From contig JARVKI010000158.1 of NCBI GenBank assembly GCA_036674765.1, positions 1 to 59,967 on the forward strand: a stretch of DNA of 59,967 bases, read 5' to 3'. The notes beneath the pieces were generated by a model. It was not told the DNA's origin. It was given only the letters and a program-made list of their open reading frames with translations, and did no database searches. Each line of letters starts with the position of its first letter. Position 1 is the stretch's first letter. Source of the stretch: Seiridium cupressi. Taxonomy: Eukaryota > Ascomycota > Sordariomycetes > Amphisphaeriales > Sporocadaceae. A program made the position numbers and the translations under genes. Shown in pieces: positions 1 to 11,586 of this stretch.

Positions 1-72
<72 letters not shown>
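1..72. repeat. 72-bp poly-C homopolymer at the left edge
   Basis: The first 72 bases are all C and then change abruptly to ordinary sequence. It is not a fungal telomere repeat of the CCCTAA type. A pure run of this length at an exact contig start most likely comes from a sequencing or assembly artefact, for example dark-cycle or low-complexity read ends that were not trimmed. Confidence 0.9.
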
Positions 73-1167
73 ACGCCAGTTGAGTACCGTTAGCGCCGTT
101 AGACCTTAGTTGTCAGAGTCAGAAACAAATTAGCCCATCGGCGAATGAATATTAATACTGCTCATCACTAAGTCAACGGTCTCTATTACTAGTTATATTG
201 AATCAACAATAATTACCAGATCAAAGGCGGTGGGCGGTGCGAGGCTTTTGTAGAACGAACAATTATATTCCTCTCTCGGTGTTAAAGAATATCCTCTTCC
301 AATGAAGAAAAACTTCATAAGTTCCAAGGGCGACTGGGCAGTACTGGCTGATGTTTAAAGGGCGTATTCACTATTTCTGACTACGAGGAGTCAATCCTTA
401 TGATGCCTGGGAAGCAATGAGCTACCATATCAAAATTAACACGAGTAAGGGAAATTGAGAATCGATGGGTGAGTGGGCGTTTTTGTCAAAGTCATGACTT
501 CTAGATTGATATTTCCTCCACCCTCGAGATGCTGTTCCGTACTGGGCAGGCATAGTTGCTAGTCGTCAAAGCACAGTATATATAATCAACATGCTATGGA
601 ATCATCCGAGTCACCATGGGTCAACTGCATCTTAACCCCGAGAGGAGATTGATGGCATGAACTTGATCTCGATGCCATCTATTCACCCATGAACAGCTTG
701 AGGCGCCGTGGTCGGAAATCGAGTCTGGGTATGGCTGAGAAATTATTAATCACGAGTATAGAAAGGCCATTCTCGACGCGGGGGCTCAGGTGGGATAAAC
801 TATTACTCGTTGACAATCGCCTTCGTTGGAATCACTCAGAGACTCTTACTAATGGTCAGCGAGCCCATAGGGACCTGTGACCAACTACTGGCCAGAGTAT
901 ATGGTGATTTGAGCGGATTTGAGTTGCGGACAATATTCATTATCACTTTATAGCATTGAAGAACCGACGAAAGGATATGCAAGGTCTTATTTACAGCCCA
1001 TGTAAAGCCCTCGTTGAGTACTTCAGGACGAAATATATATACATTTAGAAACGAACCGGAGCTATGCACCAAGAAAAGTGTCTACCCAAGCCATGCATGA
1101 CTTCTTTAAAACTCCATCCTTACGACCGTCTCGCCCGAGACTCTATCAAAGAACTCTACGACAGCTC
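73..1167. other. Intergenic, no gene recognised
   Basis: About 1.1 kb downstream of the AA9-CBM1 gene. Two short open frames near 690-1070 show no family resemblance and no codon pattern like the neighbours. No tRNA or repeat was seen. Confidence 0.6.
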
Positions 1168-2552
1168 TTAGATGCACTGAGAGTAGTAGTCCTAGGGCCG
1201 AGTTAGTTCACGTCTTTGAAAAAACGTTGGGCATGATTTAAACTCACGTTGTAGGCGGTGCATGTGCCGGAGGCGCAGACAGTGGAGCCAGAGTAGTTGG
1301 TACCACCGCACTGGCCGTAGAGGGCAACGGATCCTGTTCAGTCAAGGTCAGTAAAGTGTACGTGTAACGTCGGAACATCTACACTACCCCGCCAGGGTAG
1401 AAAGAACAGAGAGGGTAGAGCAGATGTCGGATGAGAAAGTAGGGATTACTTACCAGAGCTAGCGGCGGTCGAGGCGGCAGCGGCGGCGCTGCTGGTGCGA
1501 GTCACCAAGGTGGTGGGGACAGCGGAAGAAGCAGCAACGGAGGTGGGCTCATCGCCGTCAGAGTCGCACTCATCATCATCATCATCGCCACCCTCGTCAG
1601 AGTCGGCGGCGGATGTGGTAGCTGGGGCGGCGGACGAAGTGGCGGAGACGGAAGCCAGCTCGGTAACAGCGGCAGCGTCGGTGACGGCAGCGGCGGAGCT
1701 GGTGACAGCGGCGGCAGAGGTGGAAGTGGCAACGGCGCTGGATGCAGCCTTGGTGGAGGTGGCGGCGGCAGCAGTTGTGGTGGCAGCGACCGAGGTGGCA
1801 GCGCTGCCGGAGCCGCCAGTGTACAGGGCAGGGCCGGGGATGGTGTAGTCGATGGTGGCGGCGTAGGGGTTGAACAGGATACCAGGGTCATCCTCGTTGT
1901 ACAGAGCAGTTCCCAGAGTACCGCTGGGGCTGTCGGTACCCGAGCCAGTGACCTCAATGTTCATGCACTGGGGGTAGTTCTGGGCACCGTCGGCAGAGCT
2001 AGCGCCGTGGAGGGCAATGATCTCGTGACGGAAGACGTAGTTGCCAGCGGCGAGCGTCGAGGGGACGGTGGTGGTCCAGGTGCTGTTGTTGTCGATCAAC
2101 GCCTGGGCAGCCCAGGTCGATGTGCTGGAGTCGTAGCCGCTCTCGTCGATCTTGACCCACTCGAGAGTGGTCTTGTCAACGGCCGAGCAGTCGCTGCCGC
2201 AAGCAGCGACGTAGGTAAGGACTGGGCCGATACCGTGGGGCCAGGTGGTCCATTGGAACTCAACGGTGCCACCGGCAGTGACGGTCGTGGTCAAGGCACC
2301 CGGCTCGGCGTTGATGTGGCAGTTGATATCGGCAGTTTGGTAAGAGCTGGGCGAGACAAAGCCGATGTCGAGATCCTCAGCGTACCAAGCAGCAATGTCA
2401 GGGAAAGAGCCGCTGTTGACCTTCTCGTAGTAGTAGTCCAACAGGAAACCCTGGTTCCAGGTTCCGTCGGTCACGAAGCCGGAGACGGTTCCGTGGGCGA
2501 GAGCCGAGCTGGCAAAGGCGCCAGCAAGGGCGAGAGAAGACTTGAAAGACAT
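1168..2552 (-). CDS. AA9 lytic polysaccharide monooxygenase with C-terminal CBM1
   Basis: Secreted copper enzyme that oxidatively cleaves cellulose or related glucans. Exons, read on the minus strand, are 2552-1454, 1333-1248 and 1191-1168, giving 402 residues. A 19-residue signal peptide ends in ALA, leaving His20 as the copper-brace N-terminus. His106 in WPHGIGP is the second copper ligand; His182, Gln191 and Tyr193 (in HGA..QNYP) form the usual active-site set. The catalytic domain ends near residue 250 and is followed by a Ser/Thr/Ala linker of about 120 residues. Exons 2 and 3 restore a complete CBM1: YGQCGG, then NYSGSTVC, then GTCTAYN joined to DYYSQCI and the stop. Introns use GTAAGT and GTGAGT donors, the second with a CTAAC branch site. 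Stopping at the first intron would lose the cellulose-binding module. Odd: the linker carries an Asp/Glu-rich patch with one Cys. The family and splice reconstruction are very secure; substrate preference is not known. Confidence 0.95.
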
Positions 2553-4008
2553 GGCAATTGAGTAGCAAGTGCTAAGTATGTCTGGATGGCTTCCTTGGCG
2601 GATAGCGTAAAGCTTCGTTTGTTGAAGAGAAGGGGGCGGGTTGAAAAAAAGAATGTACCAGCTTCACACAGTGAAGTGAAATGAAAGAATGAAGGCCTCG
2701 AAAGGTTGGAGAATGAAAGACTGTCCTGAAGAATGCTAACGAGCAAACCGTTCCGCTGGGAGTGAAGGCAGGGCATCGTGAATATTTATGTGACCCGACG
2801 GGTTTGCTGCAGCGCTGCGCTCTCTGCGGCTCCCCTGGCCTGACTTACACGCGATGTCGACCGTCTCCACTGGCCGATTCGTAGACATTATACTCGCTAC
2901 AAACAACAGGTGAGCCGGACTGGTGGAACAACTGGCGTGCCCAGTCAGCGGTAATGCAGCAAACCGTTTTGGGCACATCTCCGGCCTCTCGTCTGGGGGC
3001 CCCTAGTCGTTGAGGCTCAAGCGACTCCATATTTCAGGGGCGGCTGTTGGCCCCGACTCCAGAAAACACCAAACCTAGCGCAAGATGAAACAACATCCCT
3101 CGGCCCAGCCCGAATTCCCCCATTCCGTGCAATAGGAGGCTCTCGATGCTCGTCGTGATTTCCTGGATCCACGTTCTTCTCTCCGGGCGCTGATCTCAGA
3201 TCCATGCGAGCTGGCCATGTTCAGATGAAGAGGCCTGCCAAGCTGTTTCTGATTGATGCAATGGCACCTTGAAGAATTCATCTTGGCGTCCTCCCCCAAA
3301 TGGAACGACGACACACATCTGACATTTGTTAGCCCCTGCAGAATTCCCACAACAGGTCAGGACTGGCGGCAAGAAGATGACGAGGCCATGCTAGCTCTTT
3401 CATTCACCAGATTGACTTTCGGCTTCTTGCACAAATAAATGCGAGGCGGGAGGAGTGGATCGTTGCCCCTCGTTTCGAAATATTTATCAAGACTTGTCAG
3501 ATGGATTAGTCGCTTTATGTAAATTGACTGGCCGCCCTCTGGGGAGCGCCAGCCCTGGAGCCTCATCCACCTTGCTAGATACAAAATGACGCAATTGATA
3601 TGAGTAAGCTTTGCCCCGGCATTGGTCCATTACTGGACCGCGAACAGGACCGTCAATTGAACAGATATGCTGCTGTCATGTATAAGACACTCGTTGGAGC
3701 CTCAAGACAAACGTGGGCCTTCGTTATCTACCAGCAAGAATGTAGTGTCGAATCACACCCTTGATACCTCTGAAAACCAATTGTTATCAACTTGAGAAAC
3801 TACTCGGGAAAGGAACGATTAGCGAGTCTTCAACGTAAATCACTACGAAGCCCACCAGACCAGAGGAGATGTCCTACATCGAAGATACAAAATTTAAGGG
3901 ATGGGGCCGGATGGCGTATGCTATTCGCGAGGAGTAGTGATAACCTGCAAGCGGGTGTGAGGATATTAAGCCAGATACGGCCACCACAAGCAGACCTTCC
4001 ATAGGTCA
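2553..4008. promoter_or_regulatory. Promoter region of the AA9-CBM1 gene, no other gene
   Basis: Upstream of the LPMO start. A TATA-like ATAAATATT (minus strand, around 2780-2790) lies about 230 bp before the ATG. A CTGGGG hexamer at 2993-2998 matches the SYGGGG consensus of the carbon repressor CreA, but a single match is weak evidence. The remainder to 4005 has only short unsupported open frames. Confidence 0.35.
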
Positions 4009-5094
4009 GAACAACGTCTGTCCACCATCGATGACTATATCTGCTCCGTTGATATAGCTGCCTGCACGACTAGCAAGTAAGACAACAGCCCCAGCCAGCT
4101 CATCAGGCTGGCCCATTCTGTGCATCGGATTTCGGCTCAGCCAGATATTCTTGGCATCATCTAGGCCTGCACCCTCATTGAGAATCGTGTCCATGTACCC
4201 AGGCGAGATGCTGTTCACCCGGATGCCCAGATGAGCCCACTCGGCTGCCAGGCTCTTCACCATGGCCATGACGGCAGACTTGGAAACATTGTAGGACACT
4301 TGTGGCCTGATGGTAGGAATTAGCCCCATAGCCTCTTGAACTTGGTGCAGCATGGAGCATTTTCCTTGGACTGTTGATGACCTCGACCCATCGCCCTTGT
4401 TGGGTTGACGACAATCTCGGAAATGCGCCGCTGCATCATTTTGGACTTACTGTGGGTAGTTGACTCGATGCGCTGAAATGCTGGCAACGAACACCATGCT
4501 CCCGCCAGTACCCTGCTTTTTCATCTGAAGTGCGACTGCCTGAGCACAGAAAAAGCCGCCAGTGGTATTGACATTCATGATGCTGGTCCATTGATTGGGG
4601 GCCATATCGATAGCGTGCTGGCACATTACCATGCCGGCAAAGTTCAACAGGATATCAACGCTTCCAAGCAGGCGCGCAGTTTCCGACACAGCTGCAGCCA
4701 CTGCCTCGGCATCAGTGACATCTACCTTGGTGAATAGAATGTTGGTGCCAGGGAACTCAGACTCGAGAGTCTTGACCTTGGTGACCGCCACCTCGGGGTT
4801 CATGTCGAATATCATGAGACCCTTGAGGCCATGTTCTAGAAGAGCGCAAGATACGGCGTATCCGAGATCACCGGCACCGCCAGTCACGATGGCGGTGCTG
4901 CCGACGAGGCGGAAGCGTAACGCGGCACGTTCGGTTGGGGAAGCCTTGCGGGGTAGTGGTGACGGTGGAGATACAAGCGATCCGGGGATGTCATCTCCAA
5001 GCTTCATTTGGGGTAATACCCTGTCGGCCAGGTCGGCGCGGGCCGTCGAGGTTGTTTTCGGCTCGACGTCGCGGAACTCGGAGTCTATAGCCAT
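4006..5094 (-). CDS. Short-chain dehydrogenase/reductase (sorbose reductase-like)
   Basis: Classical NAD(P)-dependent SDR, 314 residues from exons 5094-4451 and 4306-4006. The Rossmann motif is TGGAGDLG, followed by an NFAG motif. The catalytic Ser lies in VASISAH, and the Tyr/Lys pair in YNVSK falls just after the splice junction. The join (CCACA to GCCACAA) gives NYPQPQVSYNVSK, the pattern typical of fungal sorbose/arabinitol-type reductases, which supports the intron. The C-terminus GADIVIDGGQTLF is the usual SDR ending. The start at 5094 was chosen because the 35 residues read upstream look like leader sequence; 60 or so residues still precede the Rossmann motif. No targeting peptide is evident. 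The substrate is inferred only at the level of a polyol or ketose. Confidence 0.88.
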
Positions 5095-5558
5095 GGTGTT
5101 TATATGCTGATTTGTGAATAAGAGGGGGCACTGGCTTCTCCCTAGGTCGTTACTTATACGCAAAGGCTGAACGGTCCGGCAGTGCGACCTCGGAGACAAG
5201 GCGGAGAGTTATTGTACGTGGGGTAAGTTGTGCGTAAGCCCACATGGAGACGAATTCCTATCATCAGTAGATGGCTTGGAAGGATGATATGTGTATATCT
5301 TCCAACAGTTTTCGAACCCAAGACGATGGCACGACTAGCAACCATACAGATTTCTGCAGACCATCCTGGTAAACATGTGCTCTCGAAATTATAGTGGCGA
5401 CATCAAGAGTAATCACAACTCCTCGTAGCAACTGGACAGAGCTTGCTTGCACAGTACATGCAAATCGACCCTTAATTAGGGAAACTGTATGTCTGCAATA
5501 GCACGTATTTCCACCGAACGGCAGACTGCTTGGAGCTCATGCTAAACTTGCGGGAAGC
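5095..5558. other. Intergenic, no gene recognised
   Basis: A 464-bp gap between two tandem minus-strand genes; it holds the SDR promoter and the 3' flank of the adenylyltransferase. A TGGGTTCGAA stretch on the minus strand near 5305 recalls a tRNA B box, but no A box or cloverleaf could be drawn. Confidence 0.5.
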
Positions 5559-6767
5559 CTATATGCGTGACTCTGCCTTCTGCTTTCTGATCGCAGTGCT
5601 GCTGATCTTGGTCGCGAAATCTCTTGTCTTTGCCGTCTCGTCAGAGATGTCTTCCGTGTCAAGGACATCGACTTCAAAAACTTCCATGGGATGCCAACCC
5701 AGTGACTTCCTTTTGTCGTTCACCGCAGCGCCTCCGGATCGGGTTTCCCCCGAAACGATCAGAGCATCCATTGCTTCCACCGTTATAGTAGGCCCGAATG
5801 CGTCTTGTATAACCACACATTCGATCAATATAGTATCGTCTCTGAAGAGCGCAGAAACTTCCCCGTCTTTTTTGTGTAACTTGGGTGTTGATTCTTTTTT
5901 CCAGCCTTCCAGCTGGAGAGCGAGTATCGATGACAAAAACTCAATGACATACATGGCGCGATCATCCCAGGATTGTACGAACTCGGCATATTTCTTGTTC
6001 TTGAGTAGCTCGTCCCCTGTGATGCCGATGATGAACTTGCAAGGTTTGCTCGAGCCATCCGTGGGCACGTTCAGAAGTAATGCGCCGGCTGTCAGAAGAA
6101 GCTTATGACCAGGGTGGAGATGATCAAAGGTGCCGCCCAAGCAAACGACGTCGCTCGAGGGCGTTGTTGACTCTGGCAACGTTGACGAGCTGATATGCAT
6201 GGTCAGCCCGCCTTCAACGGTGATGATCTGCTCCTGCTTCAGGGACTGGATCCCTTCCAACAAATTGAGATAGGTCGACAGTAGCTGGTGCCCAGCCTCG
6301 GTATCCACGCTAAATATATGATTCCATGGGTGGTAAGCCGATACAAAGGTGCCGAGATCCACTACTGCGGTATTGTTTGTCTCGATGGCTGGTTTGAAGT
6401 CCAAGGCGGGTCGCTTAGCAAGATCGTGGTCTACGAGGACAACGCGGGCATCCACGGAGCCCTGTCCACCGGCCACAACGGTCGCTACCTGCAGTTCGGC
6501 ACAGACGACGGACAAGATGCTGTACAACCCGGCCAGCAGTGATTGGGCCGTTGACCAGTGCAGCGCCTTCTGTCGCCGGAAGGGCCCCTTGAGAACCGGG
6601 ACCGCAACAGCAATGATGAGCACGGCGCCGGCTGGATGGTTGAGCTGTTTGAGCCGGGACACGACCGACCTCAGTGAGGGGCGATAAGCCGCATTGAGGG
6701 CAGCGCGATTAGCCGGATGCGGCGGTGGCGGCAGCAGCAGTAGAGAAGGCGTTATTCTGTCCTTCAT
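5559..6767 (-). CDS. CAB4: Phosphopantetheine adenylyltransferase (CoA biosynthesis)
   Basis: Catalyses ATP + 4'-phosphopantetheine to dephospho-CoA + PPi, the fourth step of CoA synthesis. It is a 402-residue single exon. The C-terminal half holds the nucleotidyltransferase signature GGTFDHLHPGHK (HxGH-type), then IIGITGDELLKNKKYAEF, and the closing ISSTAIRK motif of the eukaryotic enzyme. The N-terminal 200 residues are the poorly conserved region seen in fungal homologues, starting with a Leu/Pro-rich stretch. Fungal homologues of this type are monofunctional (yeast Cab4), with no dephospho-CoA kinase domain, and the same is true here. Probably cytosolic. The Met at 6767 is the first of the frame; a downstream start cannot be excluded. 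Confidence 0.92.
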   Translation of the reverse strand: MKDRITPSLLLLPPPPHPANRAALNAAYRPSLRSVVSRLKQLNHPAGAVLIIAVAVPVLKGPFRRQKALHWSTAQSLLAGLYSILSVVCAELQVATVVAGGQGSVDARVVLVDHDLAKRPALDFKPAIETNNTAVVDLGTFVSAYHPWNHIFSVDTEAGHQLLSTYLNLLEGIQSLKQEQIITVEGGLTMHISSSTLPESTTPSSDVVCLGGTFDHLHPGHKLLLTAGALLLNVPTDGSSKPCKFIIGITGDELLKNKKYAEFVQSWDDRAMYVIEFLSSILALQLEGWKKESTPKLHKKDGEVSALFRDDTILIECVVIQDAFGPTITVEAMDALIVSGETRSGGAAVNDKRKSLGWHPMEVFEVDVLDTEDISDETAKTRDFATKISSTAIRKQKAESRI

Positions 6768-8265
6768 GGTAGCGGGGCGACTTGCAACGGCTGTGATTGC
6801 AAATATGACGGAGAAGGGTCCGATGGCTACTCGCGTGAGTTATCCAAGTAAATGAATGGCGTGCGATGCAATTATGGCCAGTGGGCTTTCAGGCTGACAG
6901 ATGCTTGGTGGAACAGCCCATGTGAGCGTGATTACATGGTGTTGATGGAGGATTCCTTGGATTCCTCGGCTAAAGTGGGGAGAAGTCTCACGGAATGGCT
7001 GCAGAAACGGAGTGCATATGATGAGGACGTCATATTTCAATCACATCTCTGGACAATCCTCTTAACTGCTCGTTCTACCGGACTTGCCCAGAGCAATGTT
7101 CAAGAAGAGAAGATACCAAAAAAATTAAAAGAGAGTAAAAACAACTCTCCCATATTTCAAGCAACAAACCCATATATATTAGACAGACCTAGCTTACAGC
7201 GGTCAATAGGCGAACAAGCCACTGGTTGCCTGCATCAAGGCTGGACGCCTACAAGTATCTGAGTATAGCGCACTATTGGTTATTGATCGGTAACCTGCCA
7301 CATGGCTACGGCGATTTCAAAGAAGGGTTGTTGGATGACCAAACTACAAACATGTCCTATTGCAGAAGAATTGATAGTGCCATGCAGCCAGTTCGCGTGG
7401 CCTGGTAGTGAGTGTAGAAGCCGATGACCAAGAACCAAGTCGACAAGTACCTACCGGATGTACCTGTCCCAAAATGCGCGAGCAATGGCAGCTGTCAGAC
7501 ATCCCGCTTCGTCTGTCATTACTATCCCACTTGCGCCTGTCCACTCTGAACACTGAACGCGGGCTCTTGATCGTTTTGCGATAAGCGTAGGAGGGCCGTT
7601 GTGTACAGTAGCAACATCCCCTCATCAGAGCGGCCTTTGGTACCTCCAGCCTCTACCTACACTAGGTGGTAGAGATCCTGCAGTAAAAAGCCCGCAAGGA
7701 ACTGCAGTGCAACGGACGTAAGGTGGTTATTAGTTGATTCTCAGCCCGTTGCCCAAACTGTAGCCACTTCTGGCAGCAACGTACGTTTTATCGCCAGTGC
7801 GAGGACTGTTGACGCCCAACGAACGACGTCAAAGGAGGCAAGAGCCAGAACGAAAACAACAAAGTCACCCAAAAGAGCCGCAGACAGCATAGGCGCGCAT
7901 CTGTCGTGCCTGCGCTGTGGATCTGGACCGACCCCCGCCAACAACGGCATTTGCGACCGACGTCCACAGAGGAAGAGCTCGCCGCCGACAGCTTCCGTCC
8001 GTCATCCTCTGCCCGAAACAGTCTGACCTGTTGTTGCAGCTCTGTTTAGACCGTGCTCGGTCGTAGTCACCTCGCGACGCCGACCGCCTTGCCCCCGACC
8101 CGACCACAATTGCTCCCTACCCATAAGCCGCCCTGTCTTCGTGCGTCTGCCACCGCCATCCACTCACGATTCCGCGATAGCGATCCCCGTTCCCCTGCTC
8201 GTGCCTCCCCCGCCTCGTTCGCAAGCGCGGCCGCGACTGCGACTGCGAGGGCGAAGGGATTCGCG
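6768..8265. other. Divergent promoter region, no gene recognised
   Basis: About 1.5 kb between the divergently transcribed adenylyltransferase and WD40 genes. The stretch before 8266 is rich in CCGCC/CGACC and open in the WD40 reading frame from 8053; it is taken as 5' UTR with a possible longer N-terminus. No other coding signal was found. Confidence 0.5.
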
Positions 8266-10196
8266 ATGAACCAATCACAGCCGTACGGCGCTCCGAGACG
8301 CACTGGCACGTACGGTTCTGCTCATGATGAGCTTCACATGTCCCCCAATGCGAGCCAGCAGGCGCAGATGTCTCCCCGGGACTACACCACCGCCCCTGGT
8401 CCTCAGATCAAACTCGAACAAGCCGCCTCGCAGCCCGTCACCCCCGGCGCACACTATTCTCAGGGCAACAACAGTTCCGCCGTGCCCAACGTCCTACAAC
8501 CGGCAGGAGGCTTGGGTGCTCCCAGGCCACATGCCATGAGTGCCAACACCGCTCCAGCCCTGCCCACCATGTCCGGCGGCGTACAACAGTCCCCCGTCGA
8601 TTACTCCTCCCCCACGAAACCGCCCACACTCAACATCGCCTCCCACGGCTATTCGCGATCTAGCCCCGCCGCCCCTTATGAATCCCCGTCTGGCTATACG
8701 CCTTACACGCCCACGACACCTGGAGGTTCTGCCGGAGGGCAATCCCAGCTCATGTCTACTCCCGATCCGAAGCACGGCGCACCTGGCTCCCAGCGCAACA
8801 TCTCCAACACGCCCCTTGGTCTAGCTGACATCAGGCCGAGAGCTGACTCTAGCTTGTCTGACGGTGCTCCTGGCACTCAAGGATATGAGCTCGCCAATGC
8901 CCTGCCCTCCCCCAGCAACTACCTTGCACCATGGGCACTATACGCCTTTGACTGGTGCAAATGGACCCCGTCTAGCAGCGGAGCGGGCAAGGTGGCCATT
9001 GGCAGCTACCTGGAGGACGGCCACAACTTTGTAGGTCTTGCTTGGAGCCATACACGCTCGAATATTATCCGAGGGAGGTTGTTGCTGATCAAAGCTCGTA
9101 CCAGATTCAAATTCTAGATACCCAGATTGTTAATACCCCTTCTGATGTTTATACGCCAGGGTCGGCTAAGAGCTGCCTCGAGTTTACCAAAGTCGCCGAA
9201 GCGACACACTCATACCCCGTGACACGATTACTATGGGAGCCTCCGTCGTCAAATAAACAGACTACGGATCTGTTGGCTACGTCCGGAGATCACCTCCGGT
9301 TATGGTCTCTACCCTCGGAGCCTCAGAACTCCTTCGGCAGCATGATCGGCCGGCAGCAGCGTCCCGCCACAAAGCTGACCCCGTTGGCCTTGCTCTCAAA
9401 CTCCAAGACACCTGACCATACCGCGCCCTTGACGTCCTTGGACTGGAACACAGTATCTCCAAGTTTGATCATCACTTCTAGCATAGATACGACCTGTACG
9501 ATATGGGACATTCCATCCTTGACCGCCAAAACTCAGCTCATTGCCCACGACAAGGAGGTGTATGATGTGCGATTTTGCGCCAATAGCGTAGACGTTTTCG
9601 TAAGCTGCGGTCAGGATGGTAGTGTTCGCATGTTCGATCTGAGGAGTCTGGAGCACAGCACCATCATCTACGAACCTACCGCTAAGGATGATCGAGGTAA
9701 GGCAGCACACCGCCCTCTTGGCGCCGACGAAACTGACGGTATTCCAGATGCCACTGGTGGAAGGATGAGCCCGACTTTGGCTCAGCAGACCATGTCTAAC
9801 GCGCCACCTCTGATGAGAATTGCCACTTCACCTCACGACACGCATCTTCTGGCAACCTTTGCGCTGGACTCGAATGTTATTCGGATCCTCGATGTCAGGC
9901 AACCTGGACAAGCTTTGCTGGAACTCCGAGGCCACGGTGGCTCCGTTAACTGCATGGAGTGGTCGCCACATCGGAGAGGAACTCTCGCCTCGGGAGGAGA
10001 CGACTGCCAGGTTCTGTTGTGGGATCTAATGAATAGCACACCAAATGCCGCGGGTGCTGCCGACAAGCACCTCACACCAGTCGCTGCATGGCAGTCTGAT
10101 TATGAAGTTGGAAATCTGGGTTGGACACCGCAAAATGGCGAGGGCGAATGGCTGGGGGTTGCTGGCGGAAGAGGTGTATGGGGTTTAAAGTTATAG
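8266..10196 (+). CDS. WD40 protein of the DCAF7/AN11 family
   Basis: Predicted scaffold protein, 618 residues from exons 8266-9030 and 9105-10196. The intron (GTAGGT...CTGAT...CCAG) joins LEDGHNF to IQILDTQIV, restoring the first propeller strand. Residues 1 to about 220 are Pro/Ser/Gln/Gly-rich and disordered. The propeller follows: LATSGDHLRLWSLP, SSIDTTCTIWDI, SCGQDGSVRMFDLR, LDSNVIRILDVRQ and ASGGDDCQVLLWDL. This order matches DCAF7/TTG1/AN11 proteins, which bind kinases and serve as CUL4-DDB1 adaptors. The long low-complexity N-terminus is seen in fungal members but not in the short animal protein. A further in-frame Met exists at 8053; 8266 is preferred because the extra sequence is compositionally UTR-like. 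Function is inferred from the family only. Confidence 0.88.
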
Positions 10197-10314
10197 TGGG
10201 ATTGTCGGAAACATGGACGGGACGAGTCAAATGGACAACTGTTCTACGGAGGCTGGCCCACAAGGGAGTATCATTAGTGGGATTGTACAGTAAGTAGCCC
10301 GCAAAACGAGCTCA

Positions 10315-11586
10315 TCATAAATTAGCTTTGAGGACTTTGGCTTCTGTGCCCTCGAGACGTATGACAGCTTTTCCCCATACTCTGCGTGAAGAAATATCCT
10401 CCAATGCTTGAGGAACGCTTTCCAGGCCCGGGTATGTGGCATCGTAAATGGTTGGCTTAATCTTGTCGGCTTCAATTAGGGGCAACAACTTGCCCCAAAT
10501 GCGAGCAGCCTCAGTCGGATCACGACGATCTGATTCCCCGAAACGCTACCGACACGTCAGTCAGCCATTGGCTTAAGCCTTGGGTATCTCCCATACAACA
10601 TCCCCCACTGGAGCCTTGTCCGAGAGCTTGCTCACCAAGTTGATGTCTGTGGAGAGAGGTGACTTACGTAGCCAATGATTGTGGTCTGTCCCAACAACAC
10701 CCGATTCATCTTTACCTGTTCCATGTCGCCTTCTCTTCCTGCAAACCCGACGACAAGCACCCTACCTCTATGTGCAAGACAGCGCAGACTGCTACTCACC
10801 AAACCCACAGAGTCGAAGACCAAGTCCACGCCTTGTTCACCTGTCAGTCGCTTCACCTCGCCCCACCAGCTTGGGTCGGCCGAGTAGTTGATGCACTTCT
10901 CAGCGCCATACTTTTCAGCGATAGAGCACTTGAGATCAGAACCAGCTGTTCCGATGACGCGGCAGCCAAGAGCATGTGCTAGTTGCACAGCTGCCAGGCC
11001 CAGGCCACCTGCCGCGGAATGGACAAGTACAGTCTCTCCTGATTGCAAAGCACCACGGAGTACCAGGGCTCCATAAGAGACGGGGAGGGTAGCACCAAGG
11101 GAGGCAGCTTCGGCGAAGGTCCACGAAGACGGTATGGGATGCAGATTATTGATCAGTGACAATGGAATCGCCAGAAATTCAGTATAGGCGCCTGTCCAGG
11201 TGCCAAAGACTCGTGATCCTTGGGCAAATCGGCATGTCGATGGGGCGGAGACCACGACGCCAGCGAATTCGAGGCCCAATGTAAATGGTGGTTTGACGTG
11301 TCTGCGATTGTTTTGATGGAGGCCACGGCACTACTGGTATCAGTATAAAGTACTTCCCTCAAGGATGTGTTTTGATTTACATAGAGAGTATCAACAAAAT
11401 TCACCCCGGCAGCTTTTACTTGGATCAAGATCTCTTGGCCATTAGGTTGGGGGATGGGAATATCGGACACTCGAACGTCCCCATAGCTCTGCCACTGAAT
11501 TAGCCTTCTGAAAAACTGTGTGTTATATGGATGGGACGTCCGCCTTCACTAACCCTCACAAAATGTTCAATCACTACAGCTTTCAT
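10315..11586 (-). CDS. NADPH:quinone oxidoreductase-like MDR protein
   Basis: Zinc-free medium-chain dehydrogenase/reductase, 346 residues from four exons: 11586-11554, 11494-11381, 11330-10668 and 10545-10315. All junctions are in phase 0. The N-terminus MKAVVIEHFVR continues to VSDIPIP, then AAGVNFVDTLY and CRGLHQNN, then PPFTLGLEFAG, the normal quinone-reductase order. The coenzyme site is HSAAGGLGLAAVQLA (AxxGxxG). The structural and catalytic zinc ligands of alcohol dehydrogenases are absent. The last exon starts RFGESDRRDP and ends KVLKANL. The intron at 11331 uses the TAG acceptor four bases after a CAG; the first acceptor would give an in-frame stop. Likely reduces quinones or enones with NADPH; substrate unknown. 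Confidence 0.9.

Noticed and set aside
5290..5345. tRNA-like B box on the minus strand
   Set aside because: Only TGGGTTCGAA matches; no A box, acceptor stem or anticodon arm could be paired.
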